Shown piece after piece: positions 10,620 to 22,155 of a stretch of DNA of 64,000 nt. Every line of letters begins with the position of its first letter. The first letter of the stretch is position 1. Source of the stretch: Dioscorea cayenensis subsp. rotundata (lineage: Eukaryota > Streptophyta > Magnoliopsida > Dioscoreales > Dioscoreaceae). Made by a program: the position numbers and the translations under genes. The stretch covers positions 915,875 to 979,874 of the forward strand of contig NC_052496.1 of assembly GCF_009730915.1 (NCBI RefSeq). The letters run 5' to 3'. Under the pieces are notes generated by a model. That model made no database searches and was not told where the DNA came from. It saw only the letters and a program-made list of their open reading frames with translations.

Positions 10620-12537
10620 ACACTTCACTTGATGCCAAAATTACTATTTTCAGCCCTTATTACTAAAGTGCAGAATTGCATTAAAGCCTGGAACCATAGC
10701 CCTATTTCTTTGAATGGTAGAGCGGTTTTGGTTAATAGTATCCTGATGCCTATCACTACTTACCAGTTATCCTGTGTTGCTTTCCATGACTCTATCCTAG
10801 ACCAGATTTCCAAAATTACCAAGAGATTCTTATTGGGGAGGGGAGGAGGGCGAGGAGACAGGGGGAGTTCCAATCGTAGTGGCTTCCGCACTTTGGGTTG
10901 GAACACTACTACATTTGCTAAAACTGATGGGGGCCTTGATATCAGAAATTTGAGGAATGCCAAAGTTGCTTTAATGTCCAAAAATGTTTTCTCGATTTTT
11001 AAACTCAAGTGATAAGCTTTGGGTGCACATTTTCAAGTTAAAATATGGCAACTTTCAGTGCTGGAATTTTAAACCTATTAAAAAGTCTTCTTCTTTTTAT
11101 AGAGCTATTTGTTTGGCTGCAACTAAGATCAGGCCAAATTGTTGGATCAGGGTGTGTAACCCGGTTGATTCCAATTTCTTGACTGATCCCTGGTTGTCGA
11201 AGATTCCGATTAGTTTTAAGCCCACATTCCTTAACATGGATATTCATCTGGAAGATATCTTAGTGGATGACTGTAGAGTGGGATGTTCTTAATATGGAAG
11301 TCTGCAAGATGCTCTTTGGAGATAATGTTGACTGGACTCAATTGAGCAATTGGAAAGTAAATAGAGAGAACAACAATCTTTGGGTTTGGAAGCAAATGAG
11401 TAATAAGGCTTCTTTGGTTTGTTCCATCTACTCTTGGCTAAACTCTGATCATTCTGTTGAGGATGAAGTGCAGGAGGGATGGAGTCAGATTTGGAAATTA
11501 TGTACCATTCCTAGGGTTAAAGTATTCATTTAGAGAATGGTGCACAAAAGAACACCTACTTTTTCTTACATGCACAGGTTGAATATTGGCCCGAATAGAG
11601 AATGTTGTTTTTGTGGGTTGAAGGTTGAAACTGACAAACATGTGTTGTGGCGATGCTCAAAAAGTCATATAACCTGAGAAGTTATTAGTTCTATCATTGG
11701 TGTAGATCTGAATGTGATCAACCACTTTTCGGATGGGGAGTGGCTTACTCAAAGATGGAATACTAAGGGTGGAAGCCAATTCTTGAAAGTTGTTGTTGCT
11801 TTGGTGCCTCAGTGATTTGGAAGGCAAGATGTTCCAAAGTTTTTAATAGTGAAGATCCAAATTGGATAGGCATGGGTCAGCGTGCTATTGCCATAGCTGA
11901 AGAGTTGTGTAAAAAGCACAAAATTAATTCAAGGGAGCTTATTCATAGGCCTTTTAATTCTTCTTTGAGTTTGTTTACTGATGTGGCGTGGGAGGAACAA
12001 AACCAATCTTGTGGCACTGGTTTTGTTCTAGTTAATAGTGATAAAGTGGTGGTCTTTGCAGGGGAAAATGAGAAGGTTGAATCAAGCATGCATGCTGAAT
12101 TGCTGGCTCTGGAAGAGGCTCTTAGGAGATGCAAGAATAGAAAGCTCTTTCCTCAACATGTGTATTCGGATTGCATTACCATTGTTGAGCTAATACACAA
12201 AGAAGATCGGGTGATTACTTAGAGGTTCAGTGAAAAGATTAAGACGATTCGAGGGAACCTTGCGGAATGCAATTTTGTCCAGTTAGAGGTTATTCCCATA
12301 CAGTCGAACCTGGTTGCTGATGAACTTACTAAATTTGCCCTTAGGAATCCTAGTATTTCGTTATTCCACAATGGTTTAAGCCTGCCCAACTGTCTGGAGG
12401 AGGCGGCTATGGCCAGTGATTTTCAGCTTTAACTTTTTATTGTTTGATTGTTTGTAGTTTGTTTGTTGTTTGTTTAAGCTTCTTAGCTCATTTCTACAAA
12501 AATAAATAAATAAATAAATAATAAAAATAATAATAAC
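10620..12537 (+). mobile_element. L1-type LINE, 5'-truncated and broken
   Basis: The plus strand encodes the end of a plant L1 ORF2: late reverse-transcriptase region (VQNCIKAWNHSPISLNGRAVLVNSILMPI), the post-RT block (DKLWVHIFKLKYG; SSFYRAICLAA), the zf-RVT region (near 11340-11680) and a C-terminal RNase H with FTDVAW, HAELLALEEAL and VYSDC holding the D-E-D residues (11970-12180). Several frame changes and stops (for instance after VDDCRV and before RMVHKR) make it non-coding. It ends in a TAAA-rich tail at 12499-12537. The endonuclease and most of the RT are missing, as in typical 5' truncation. I found no clear target duplication. Confidence 0.85.
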
Positions 12538-12916
12538 GGCTAATAGAAGATCATCAGTCCTGTGTGGCACATAAGATTGAAGAACTTTCGTTGGATTCGA
12601 TATTGGACCGGATGTAGTCTCTCTTAAATAGATTTTCTTTTCTATCTGGTGATGCAAATATCCAAAACAACAATAATGAATCATTATTATTTAATTATTT
12701 CCTTCAGGATTCAGCATTACTCCGAACAGTTGCGAAACAAGACATAAACATAAATATATAACTATACAACAAGCTAAACAAGGTTCTCAAACATTGAATC
12801 ACTACTAATCAGGACACTAACATATATACTCACACTCACTCTAGGATAACATTGACGAACAAGATCAATCTGAAACAACACAACAAGAATGCAGATAGAT
12901 ACCAAGGCATATATGT

Positions 12917-15613
12917 TCATAAGAATGCCTTCTTCCTGAAGAGAGGTTGAAGCAAAGATTTCATGCTGTCATCTTCCCATTCCAATCCATCCCACCATTG
13001 CATCGTACCCAGTACCATTTTCAGTTTCTCCGCTTTCAGTTTAAGCTTCTTTAGATTTGGACAATTGAAAACCCCAAGATATTCCAATGAAGGGAAAGCC
13101 AGCGTTATCCTCCCTTCACTCAGGCTCTTCAACTTGGGCATTTTCTTTAGCAACAGCATCTTGAGGTTGGGAAAGGCATCAATCACAGTCCCGGACACCT
13201 GCTCACCATCTTCCTTCTCATCCTCTTCACTCACCTCATCATCATCATCATCATCATCACCGAGGTAGATCAAATGCTCCATTTCACCGCATCCGTTAAT
13301 GTTCAAGTGGGTAAGGCTGCGTAAACACCCTCCATAGCAGAAGATCTTAGCCTTGCTAAGCCTGTAAAGACCAAGAATCTCTAGTTTTGGCAAAGCATCA
13401 GTTTCACCATACTCACTATCGCAATCAACTATGATCACTTCCTTGAGTTCATCAGAGTCAGAAACTCGAAGTTCCCGTAATCTTCTCATAACCCTTCCCA
13501 GGATGGTGCAATAAGGCATGTCAATGGTTGTCAAACCTTGGCAAGCTCTAATATGCAATTTGCTCGTTCGGGTGACCAGTCTATGTGACTGAGCCAGCCT
13601 CTGCAGAGCATGGACTGATTGTATGGTGATTTCCATTGCTGTTAATTGCTTCAACGCATTCAGCTCATCAAAATCCACTCCGTTCCCAATCGAGCCCACT
13701 TTCCAGTCCCCATAGCTGTTATACATGTAAAACACTTGCAGCTTGGTCAAGTTTGAGATCACCTCTGTTGGGAAAACAGCCAATTGTTTCATGTAAGATA
13801 GGAGCAAGAACCTGAGCTGCTTCAGCTTTCCAATCTCACTGGGGAGTTGCTTGATGCCAGTGCCACAAAGATCCAGATATCTCAGCTCTGTCATCACCCC
13901 AACCCCCGCCGGAAGCTCTGTGATGCCAGTGTGCGAGATGTCCAAAACACGGAGCTTCGTCATGAACGTGAAGAAACCATCACATATTTTAACCAAACGT
14001 CTGTTGTGCTGAAGCATCAGTGTCTGGACATTGGGACTCTCGGGAATCTCAGAAATCTCAGTGATGTTGTTCCTCATCAGTGAAACTCTCTCAGCCGCCT
14101 TCCACTTCTCGGCCATGGGTGCTTCATGGAGATCTGCTTGTGGTCGGACCAACCATTTGTTGGGCTTCTCTCCGTAATCACAGGCTATCCACAAAGCCAA
14201 GCCACGAACCACAGGGTGCATCTTGACAGAATCCTCGTCTTCCCCTTCCTCTAGCAAGGACGCAGCTTTCAATATCCCAAGCAACTCATGCCCCTTGTTA
14301 TAAATCTCTTGCACGTCGATGTAGATGTCATCTATGATCCCTTCACCGATGCAGTAGTCTATGATCCACTCTTTGTATATGGAGAACCCTTCCGGGTACA
14401 GAGAGCAGTAGAGAAGGCATGTTCTTAGTTTATCATTAGCCAAGTTGTCATAACTAGGCCTCAGTATGTCAGAAAAGATCTCCTTACCCAGAAGATCCCA
14501 TGGTGCTATATCTATGGTGGTCAGGGCGAGCTGCCACTCGTACACCGACTTCCTGGTCGCCATTGCTCGACCGAGTTTGGTCAGCGCCAGGGGTAAACCA
14601 CCACATTTGAGGAACAGTTGCTTGGCGTGCTTGCGGATCTCTTTGTTGGAATTAATGAGCTGTTTCCCTACCGTCTCCTCAAACAGCGTCCAAGCCTCTT
14701 TCCAATCCATGCACTCGACCCGAACCGTCACGTCCGCGTTCAACTCACCGCACATCCCTTCAATCCGAGTCGCCAGTATGATTTTGCTCTGTGATGGGCG
14801 TCTGGGAATAGGAATCCCCACCTTTGCAAGATCCAGCGGCTTCCACACTTCATCCAGGATCAACATGAACTTGGACTTGTTAAGCTGCCTGGTTATCAGT
14901 CGAGCTCGTTCCTTTTGTGGCGTTGTGTCTTGCCAGGTGATGCCTAGCCATTGTCCAACAACATCTTGGACTTTATCCACACTAGAATCCTTAGGCATGT
15001 CCACCCAAATGATGCAATCCAGGTCCATCTCGCGGAGCTGGTTGTTGAGCTCGCCCAGCAGCACTGTTTTCCCAACAGCGGCCATGCCATACACCCCAAC
15101 GACACGAACGTTCACGTCTTGGACATGGCGCTGGAGCTGCTCCAACACCGAGTCCACGCCCAGAGCCTGATTGACAAGCCTTTCCTGAAACCGCTGAGGC
15201 ATTGACTCCGCACGAGCCACGTTGTTGACGACCGTACTGATCTTGGTGACCGACTCCTTAACCTCAGGAAGCAAGTCCTCTGCTTTCTTGCTGAGCTGGT
15301 AACCAGAGAAAACATCCAGTGGGATACCTGCCAAACATTTAGACATGGTCTTGCATCTCTCTTCCATCTTTTTGCTCTGTTCTTGTAGCTTCTTTGCCCG
15401 GTCTAACAAGGATTTAGATTCGCTGGTGAGGTTCTTGCCTTGCCTGTCAGCAGCATCCACCTTGCTCTGCAGATCTTCTATTTTGCTGTTCAGTTCCAGC
15501 ATCTCTTTCTCTAATGCACTCATGTTGGACTCCCAGGCGAGCACATACTTGCTCTCCTTATAGACGTACTCCTTCATGGGAGACCAAATTAAATTGATGA
15601 TGCTGTCGATCAT
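12917..15613 (-). CDS. CC-NBS-LRR disease-resistance protein (RPS2/RPS5-type), intact
   Basis: A single exon of 898 aa begins MIDSIINLIWSP at 15613. The frame stays open upstream to 15676, but that part is the (TA)n leader (YIYIYI), and the chosen ATG matches the paralogue's start. Residues 30-90 form a coiled coil. NB-ARC follows: P-loop GMAAVGKT (176-183), kinase-2 LILDEVW (251-257), RNBS-B ATR (281-283), GLPLAL (339-344), and RNBS-D RTCLLYCSLYPEGF. The MHD position reads MHP (465-467), so the usual Asp is missing. LRRs run from about 525 to 870. An acidic insert at about 786-804 includes seven consecutive Asp from a GAT-type repeat. It is expected to act in effector-triggered immunity. It is a tandem paralogue of the NLR at 1-1362. 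Confidence 0.95.
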   Translation of the reverse strand: MIDSIINLIWSPMKEYVYKESKYVLAWESNMSALEKEMLELNSKIEDLQSKVDAADRQGKNLTSESKSLLDRAKKLQEQSKKMEERCKTMSKCLAGIPLDVFSGYQLSKKAEDLLPEVKESVTKISTVVNNVARAESMPQRFQERLVNQALGVDSVLEQLQRHVQDVNVRVVGVYGMAAVGKTVLLGELNNQLREMDLDCIIWVDMPKDSSVDKVQDVVGQWLGITWQDTTPQKERARLITRQLNKSKFMLILDEVWKPLDLAKVGIPIPRRPSQSKIILATRIEGMCGELNADVTVRVECMDWKEAWTLFEETVGKQLINSNKEIRKHAKQLFLKCGGLPLALTKLGRAMATRKSVYEWQLALTTIDIAPWDLLGKEIFSDILRPSYDNLANDKLRTCLLYCSLYPEGFSIYKEWIIDYCIGEGIIDDIYIDVQEIYNKGHELLGILKAASLLEEGEDEDSVKMHPVVRGLALWIACDYGEKPNKWLVRPQADLHEAPMAEKWKAAERVSLMRNNITEISEIPESPNVQTLMLQHNRRLVKICDGFFTFMTKLRVLDISHTGITELPAGVGVMTELRYLDLCGTGIKQLPSEIGKLKQLRFLLLSYMKQLAVFPTEVISNLTKLQVFYMYNSYGDWKVGSIGNGVDFDELNALKQLTAMEITIQSVHALQRLAQSHRLVTRTSKLHIRACQGLTTIDMPYCTILGRVMRRLRELRVSDSDELKEVIIVDCDSEYGETDALPKLEILGLYRLSKAKIFCYGGCLRSLTHLNINGCGEMEHLIYLGDDDDDDDEVSEEDEKEDGEQVSGTVIDAFPNLKMLLLKKMPKLKSLSEGRITLAFPSLEYLGVFNCPNLKKLKLKAEKLKMVLGTMQWWDGLEWEDDSMKSLLQPLFRKKAFL

Positions 15614-16240
15614 CTCTCTCTCTATATCTATGTATATATATATATATAATATATAAGATCCGAGACACACAAACACACACAGGTGAGATGGCTGAGAGCT
15701 AGGAGAAGAGCATTATATTAGACTATCCTTTAGCAATGGAGGTGATTGATAATGGTGGCACAGTGAGCAGCACTACGATGTATGCAACAAGGGAAGAGCC
15801 GGTCTGGTATCTAATTGAGATGCAGTGTTGAAGGAATCATAGAAATTATCTTTGGGATTATGTGGATGGAAGGAAAACCACTTGATTTTTGGCACAGTAT
15901 TACTGTACGTCCTAATAAGACTATGTGGAATGTGTGGATTGGAAAACCAGTGGACTATTTATTGCCAAAAAACCAAAGAGCTGAAAAATCAAAATTAAAC
16001 ATCGCCATCCGCAATTAAGAGCATTCATGTAGCACCGGGCCAACAACCACGCTGATTTCCATCTATGAAAAGGATTTCCCTCTACTGTATGAGTGGCTAC
16101 CTATCCATATTATTTTAAATTAATATAATTATATTTTAGATTTTGCGGGTAATCTTTTTATAAAATTAATAAACCATTATCATTAAAAAAAAAACAAACA
16201 AGAATAACACTCTACCAACCGAACAAAGATCTAAAACAAC
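15614..16240. other. Upstream region of the intact NLR gene
   Basis: It holds the leader with a (TA)n tract (about 15632-15650) and ordinary AT-rich sequence. I see no other gene. A plus-strand frame at 15815-16018 has no recognisable domain. Confidence 0.4.
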
Positions 16241-17141
16241 CAATGTTGTTTGACCCGGACCGGCCCGGCCGGTTCAACCGGAAAAAAACCGGAGCCAGTA
16301 GTATACGGCCCAGATATCTCATCGACGGGTATTAAAAACCCGGTGTTAACCCGATGACCCAGGGCGGTTCAACCGGGAGCCGGTTGATCCGTACGGGTCA
16401 ATCAGGTCATAATGTTTAATTTTTTTATAATATTTAATAATTTATTATTATTTTTCTCATTAAAAACCATAAAATCGTGTATATTTATTAATATTAATTT
16501 ATAATTTATAATCAATAAATAAATTACATATATATATATATATACCAACAAAAAAATTAACATTTAAAAAAATAAAATATATTAATGTATTATGTAAATA
16601 CTTTTCTAAAAAAATTTAATTTATTAAGAAAAATAAAACAATAAATGAGTGTAATTTTTATTATAAAAAAATATAAAAATTAAAAGTATTCTAATTAAAT
16701 AAAAAAAATATAAGAAAATTTAAAAACAAAAATAAAAACTCAATTGAGATATAAGAATTAGTGAATTAGATTTCTTTATTTATTTTTAACAAAATCAACC
16801 AAATAAACAAATAAATAAATAAATAACACGAAAGAAGTTTGATAATTATATATTAATATATTAAATTTATAAATATTTAAAAAAATGTAAAAATAAATGA
16901 CCAAAATTAGAAAACTCTACTCGTATATAAGGTCATTTATCGATTTAAATATCAAATTTGAGTAGGGTTTTTATAATATAATTATGAATTTAATATTATA
17001 TTTGCTTATTATTAATTATTATAATATTTTTTTATATTTAATTATTATTTCTGGGTTCAACTCGGTTCGAGCCGGGTTGAACCCATCGACCGACCCCGAC
17101 TGGCACGGGGTCATTCTGGGCCCAGGGTCCCGACAACCTTG
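16241..17141. mobile_element. hAT-like non-autonomous element with perfect 8-bp target duplication
   Basis: The flanks AAAACAAC (16233-16240 and 17142-17149) are identical 8-mers. The element begins CAATGTTGTTTGACCC, and its other end, read inward, is CAAGGTTGTCGGGACCC, an imperfect terminal inverted repeat. Eight-base duplications and CA-starting ends are the hallmark of hAT elements. The first 150 and last 100 bases are GC-rich and full of CCGG/GGTTCAACC-type words, while the 650-base core is extremely AT-rich. No transposase is encoded, so it must have moved with help from an autonomous relative. Confidence 0.85.
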
Positions 17142-17853
17142 AAAACAACAAAAACCAACATTTCACTAAATGTAGAAAAAACACACACACACACACACAA
17201 CAAAACGGTTTCCTCAAAACCCAAAGACAAAAAAATTTTTTAAAAAAAAAAAAACTAATCCGTGAATATATCCTACTCCTCGTTGCGTTGCCCATGGGTG
17301 CCCCACTAGCCAAGATCCAAAGATCTTTAAACTGCAGAAAACAACTATAATGGAATAGTGCAACTTTTCAACCGTGGATAATTTTTTTTTATGTCATTAC
17401 CGATGTAATCACCGAAAATTGATGAATATATATATATATATATCAAAGGCTAATCCAAATCATTTGCAATCTGGCCCGTTACGTGGCTCAATGATGGAGT
17501 GCTTGGTGGCGCCAACATCAATCAGACGTTGATCGGAGGGAGGGAACCACAGAATTCAATAACAATAAATCAATAATACAACAAACAGCTAGCGGCCTCT
17601 CATGTCTGCAGGGAGGTAGGCTGGCTGGTCACATCAGCACGACTTTCAAAAATGCACACACAGCAAAGGTGGCAATCAATCCACACAAGTTTATTGACTT
17701 ACAGAATGGAGAAAGAGAACTGATTGCTCTAACTAATATCACTCACTGCTCAGTATTGAAAAAAGATAAAACGATAAAAAATTGGAGTGACGCTCACTTA
17801 CAAAAAATTGTCAGAGTTTAAGTCATTTCTAAAAAACGAACGATAAAAAATCA

Positions 17854-20800
17854 TCACCAAAATCTCCAAGGATCCTTATATGGAGGAACATAATTGTCTG
17901 TGGGTGGAACAAGGCGAAAGGAAGCCACTGTTTTCTCCAAGTAGGGTCCCATCTGCATCACAAGCAATTTCTCTCTGAATATCACTTGAGAGACTAATCA
18001 TTGAAATAAATATTTGCAATTGATGACATACAACAACTCATCATAGAATAATCATTAAAGAATGCAGATATTTATTAATTATCAGGTTGATGAGGGTCAT
18101 GTCAAACTACTTATAGATGGGCATATTCAAGAGAAAACACTTCATGAGATTGAATTGAAAAAGCTGTGGTTCATGATAAGGCAAAGATAATGAAGGATGT
18201 GAAGCATAATTAACTGAGCACTGAAGAACTTACAAACTCCCATTGCTTGCTTAAAGTTGAAGCGTTCAAAGAGTATAAATAGCCTGTGATAAAATTAAAA
18301 TATAAGAAAGCAGGAATCAGACAACATGATACTTCTTCTGGTATGACATTTCACTATATAATTTATTTCTTCTAAATAACTTAGTTCTCAGAATTAGGTG
18401 GTGAAAGTTAAAACTGTATTGCATTTTTTAGCACATCAGTAATCATACGTAACAAAATTCATGTCAACTGAAGATCCTTTATATATATGGTACATATTTC
18501 AGGGCATAATAAACGGCAATTCATGAGCAAAGAAAAATCGTGGAGTTTAATTATGCCAGTGATAATATAATATAGGAGAAGAAACTTCAGATAGGTTGGA
18601 TGATTTCTCACGTATATTTTAAGAGATTACTTTTGCTCAGTGTGAAATAGCAGTGAACACAATTAGTTTCATGATAAGGCCTTTAAAATTACCATCTCTC
18701 TCAGCTGTCGCAGCCAGATTATGCCTGTAAAGGTTGGATTCTTGCACCTGTTAGACATCAAAAACATCACTAAATGACTACTGAAAGCCATGCTCTTTAT
18801 TCTTTGTAGAATTCAGGCCAATCATTTCCCTTATTGTAGCTAAAGTGAATAAAGAAACTCACAGTCGGGGTGGGTGACTTTCGAACAATGTACTCATAGT
18901 ACCAATAAGGCTCACCATCAACCTAAAAGAAGTGACCAAAAAGCCACATTACAAGGGGTGTCATAAAACCAGACTTAGTTCAGGAGAAAAAGGACATGTG
19001 AGTAATTATCTTAGCTTACTATGCTTGAATGTGCATCAAGAACAGAACTCTCAACCATACGCTGGCTTGTTGCAACTGGCTGCACAATAATTGCTTACCG
19101 TGAGACCACCTAAATATCATACCACACACAACATAACAGCCAAACTTACCAATCCCTATTGCTATATGTCTAAATAAAGCATGATAAACATCATTTTGGA
19201 GAAATTATATAAAGTTTAGATGTATGGATATCATCCAGCGATGCAGAGATATATATTCACTTGAAATGAGCATATGAGTCTTATTCAGAAGAAAAAAAAA
19301 AAAATCCTCGTGCTATTTCATTGCAGAGCGCAGGCTTCATACAAATCAATGCAAATGCAGGTTAACCAAGTAACATAAAATTTAGATTCAAAGGAATGGC
19401 AGAACTGAGAACCTATTTGATATATTCCGATGGCGCATAGCATTAAAGCTAAAAATAAATAATGTGGTTTATTAACCGTTTTAAAAAAAGGGCACACTGT
19501 ATTGAAGTTAAAAGTTGGCAAGGAATCAATTGGCAGGAACATTTCTATGCCCATGCTTACATTTTGGATGGGTAAAGCAAACATATAATACAATTTAAGA
19601 CCATAAAAAGTGTTTTGTCCATATAGGGTGACAATGAGCATTTTAATTATGAATATATAATACAATGGGATCATGTAGTTAATATAATAACAAGTACAGT
19701 ATCTTCTCCTTCAGCTATATTCATTCAGCATGCTAGTTATTTATTGATTGCAATAAGGATATACTATTGATTAGTATAGTATGATTGAGTAGTTTATACC
19801 AGAGCAGACTTGTCAGACAAAACAGAATCTGCAACATCTTTTGCATTCCAAGTGTTTTTGTCTTTTGAAGTGAGAAGACGTGAATTGGGAGGACCAACCT
19901 GCACCAAAAGTATAAAAGCAACAAAGCTTTAATTTAAATTATTTGCCCACTAATGGAAGGAAACACATGAACGGTGCAAAACAAGAGGCCGTACATTCTT
20001 TATGAAGTCACTGAGGAAGAAAAATCTGGGCTTACTTGTTTGCACCCTTCAGGTGCTTGCTTCCATAACAGCAAACAGAACTGAACTCCACATTAATCTA
20101 ACAGCTGAACTTTCTGTACAGAGATTATTTAGGATTTAATAGTTACCGATACAGAAATAACAAGGTTATGGATCATGTCAACACGCTCAGATACAATTCG
20201 CTGTCGAGCATTAGCTGTCCAACATACATTTATTCAATAAGTACATAAAAGCAGATCTCAAATGAATGAAAATTAAAGTTGGATTCAATAGAGGTGTTTG
20301 GTCAACTTACGTGAGAGTGGTGCAGCGGATGAATATCGTTCTGGTTTTCTGGATTCCACCCTTCAAACAATTAAATAAATAAATAAATGAAACGAGTGTA
20401 TGAGGCATCCAGGATGATGTGTTCTGCTAAATAAAAGCTAAGATATGCATATCCTTGAATGCATCTGCTGCTTTTAGATCTCCATAATAAAAATAAAAAT
20501 TAAAAAAAAATGTTTGGAAAGGCTCCGTGGACTAGACTAAAAAAATCAACATTGAGGACTTAAAAATCATATATCTTTGACAAAATGCCATGATAAATCA
20601 AAATTCCAGCTTTGAGCAATTTTTGAGCACAAGGTTGTCTTACTACTGAATGAAATCATAGTATACTAACAAGGCTACAGGCTAAGCAGCTTACAAAATT
20701 CATTGTAATGTAGCAAACTTCGAAAAATCCCAACACTTTTGGAGTGGCAAATTTTTGATTATAAATGAATTATTTATTGCCTGAGAAGATAATATTTCAA

Positions 20801-21597
20801 GTTTCAAATGAGTGATATGCAAATCCCCAAGCAGTGAAGACATGTAAGCTTCAACTTTAGCAAAATGTGGAACGTGATTTGTCATAAGAATGCACCATTT
20901 GAAGGAGAACTTCTTCTTAGGCAACTCCATAGGGTATTGGAAAGAATAAGCATTTATGTCATCAACAAGTAAGCCCATCTTCACATCTTCATTCAACTCA
21001 ACTTCAGCAAGCAAATCTGCAAAAAGAAACCCGGACAATGACCAAACCAAACAACAACCACTTTGAATCATGTGTGAATCCACCTTCCAACTAAAAAGAT
21101 ACAATCTTTAAATCAAATTACTATTCAGAAACTTACAATTTCAAAAGAGCGGATTTTGGAAGTGAGTGACATTTAAAAAAAAACAGAATAAAACTAAAGA
21201 ACAAAATTCATACCGGAGGGTGGGAAGAAGACAGCCGGGTGGGAGAAGAGGCCAAACAGCAACAAATCCCTTCTCAGCAAGCTGTTTCTAGAATTGGGAA
21301 TTTGAGAAGAGTAAACAACAAGGTTGGCTTTCTTTGAAGATTGATTTTTACCATTACTTCTAGAAATCTGGCAGTGATATCTGAAGCAGATGAAGACCAA
21401 CCAACAAGATCAAAATTTCAGAATGATAAAAAACAGATAATATTTCGAAAAGCAAAAAAAGAGAACAATTTGTGAGATTGTAGTTACCTAGAAGAAGAGA
21501 GAAGTGAGCACAGAGGAAAGGAGGGAGGAGGGGAGAGCAGAGCTGTGGCCATGGTGCTTCCGAGCTTAGACATTGCACAACATCTCATGTTATCCAT
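17854..21597 (-). CDS. PsbP domain-containing thylakoid lumen protein (PPD5-like)
   Basis: About ten exons can be followed on the minus strand, from ATG 21597 (MDNMRCCAMSK; alternatives at 21588, 21573 and 21552) to the stop at 17854. The N-terminus is a serine-rich chloroplast transit peptide. A twin-arginine region follows (RRDLLLFGLFSHPAVFF), suggesting Tat import into the thylakoid lumen. The mature part reads DVKMGLLVDDINAYSFQYP, WVESRKPERYSSAAPL, RQRIVSERVDMIHNLVISV, GEPYWYYEYIVRKSP, NLYRHNLAATAERDG and a C-terminus PYKDPWRFW. This is the PsbP fold and closest, from memory, to PPD5. PsbP relatives act around photosystem II and related thylakoid complexes. Junctions preserve frame, for example FKW across the 20.9/20.36 kb intron. 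It is divergent with the DnaJ gene. Confidence 0.85.
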
Positions 21598-22155
21598 CTT
21601 CCAACACGGTAACAGTACTGGGCCTAAGCCCACTAAAAACGGGCTTAGGTTCTAAGTAATATATATATATATATATTAAAAAAATAAATAAATAAATAAA
21701 TATTTTTAAAAAAAATGAAAAAAAGGTAGACAAATTGGCCTTCCACAGAAACGCGGGTGCTCGTTCGTCCGTACCAACCGTTAGCCGACCAAAATGGCGG
21801 GTAAAACGGCCCAAATCTCTATTCGGCCCGGTTCAGTCCGTTGTGCGGGAGATTGCTTGCCTTATGCCTTTGTCCGTTGCTTCTCCTTCTCCTCCTCTCC
21901 CTCACCTGCCTCTAAAAAAGCTCCCAATTTTACCGTCAGAATCAATGGATCCCTCCATTTTCAAAGCATTTCTGATGATTTTTTCTCGAATAATCCAAGC
22001 ATTAATTCCAAATTCCCATCTTTGAAGCAGTCCTAGCTCCAAAAATTTGTCTCATTAGCAGATTGCTGATACAATTTATTTGATTAGTATTGAGCTTCTG
22101 CTAGAATTGGAAGGAAGGTGATTTAGGGTTAGGGTTTCATTGGAGTGGGTCAGAA
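21598..22155. promoter_or_regulatory. Divergent promoter region with telo-box
   Basis: These 558 bases separate the PsbP-domain gene (minus) from the DnaJ gene (plus) and must hold both promoters. A (TA)n tract lies at about 21659-21676. A double telo-box, TTAGGGTTAGGGTTT, occupies 22123-22137, 19 bases before the DnaJ ATG. Telo-boxes are common in leaders of plant growth and housekeeping genes. Further plus-strand frames here look like leader sequence. Confidence 0.6.

Noticed and set aside
14466-15205. Long plus-strand frames over the second NLR
   Set aside because: Antisense shadows of the NB-ARC region.
15614-15676. 21-residue N-terminal extension of the intact NLR
   Set aside because: Encoded by a (TA)n leader; the paralogue starts at the inner ATG.
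21735-22036. Plus-strand frames in the divergent promoter
   Set aside because: They end before the DnaJ ATG, show no family similarity and look like leader.
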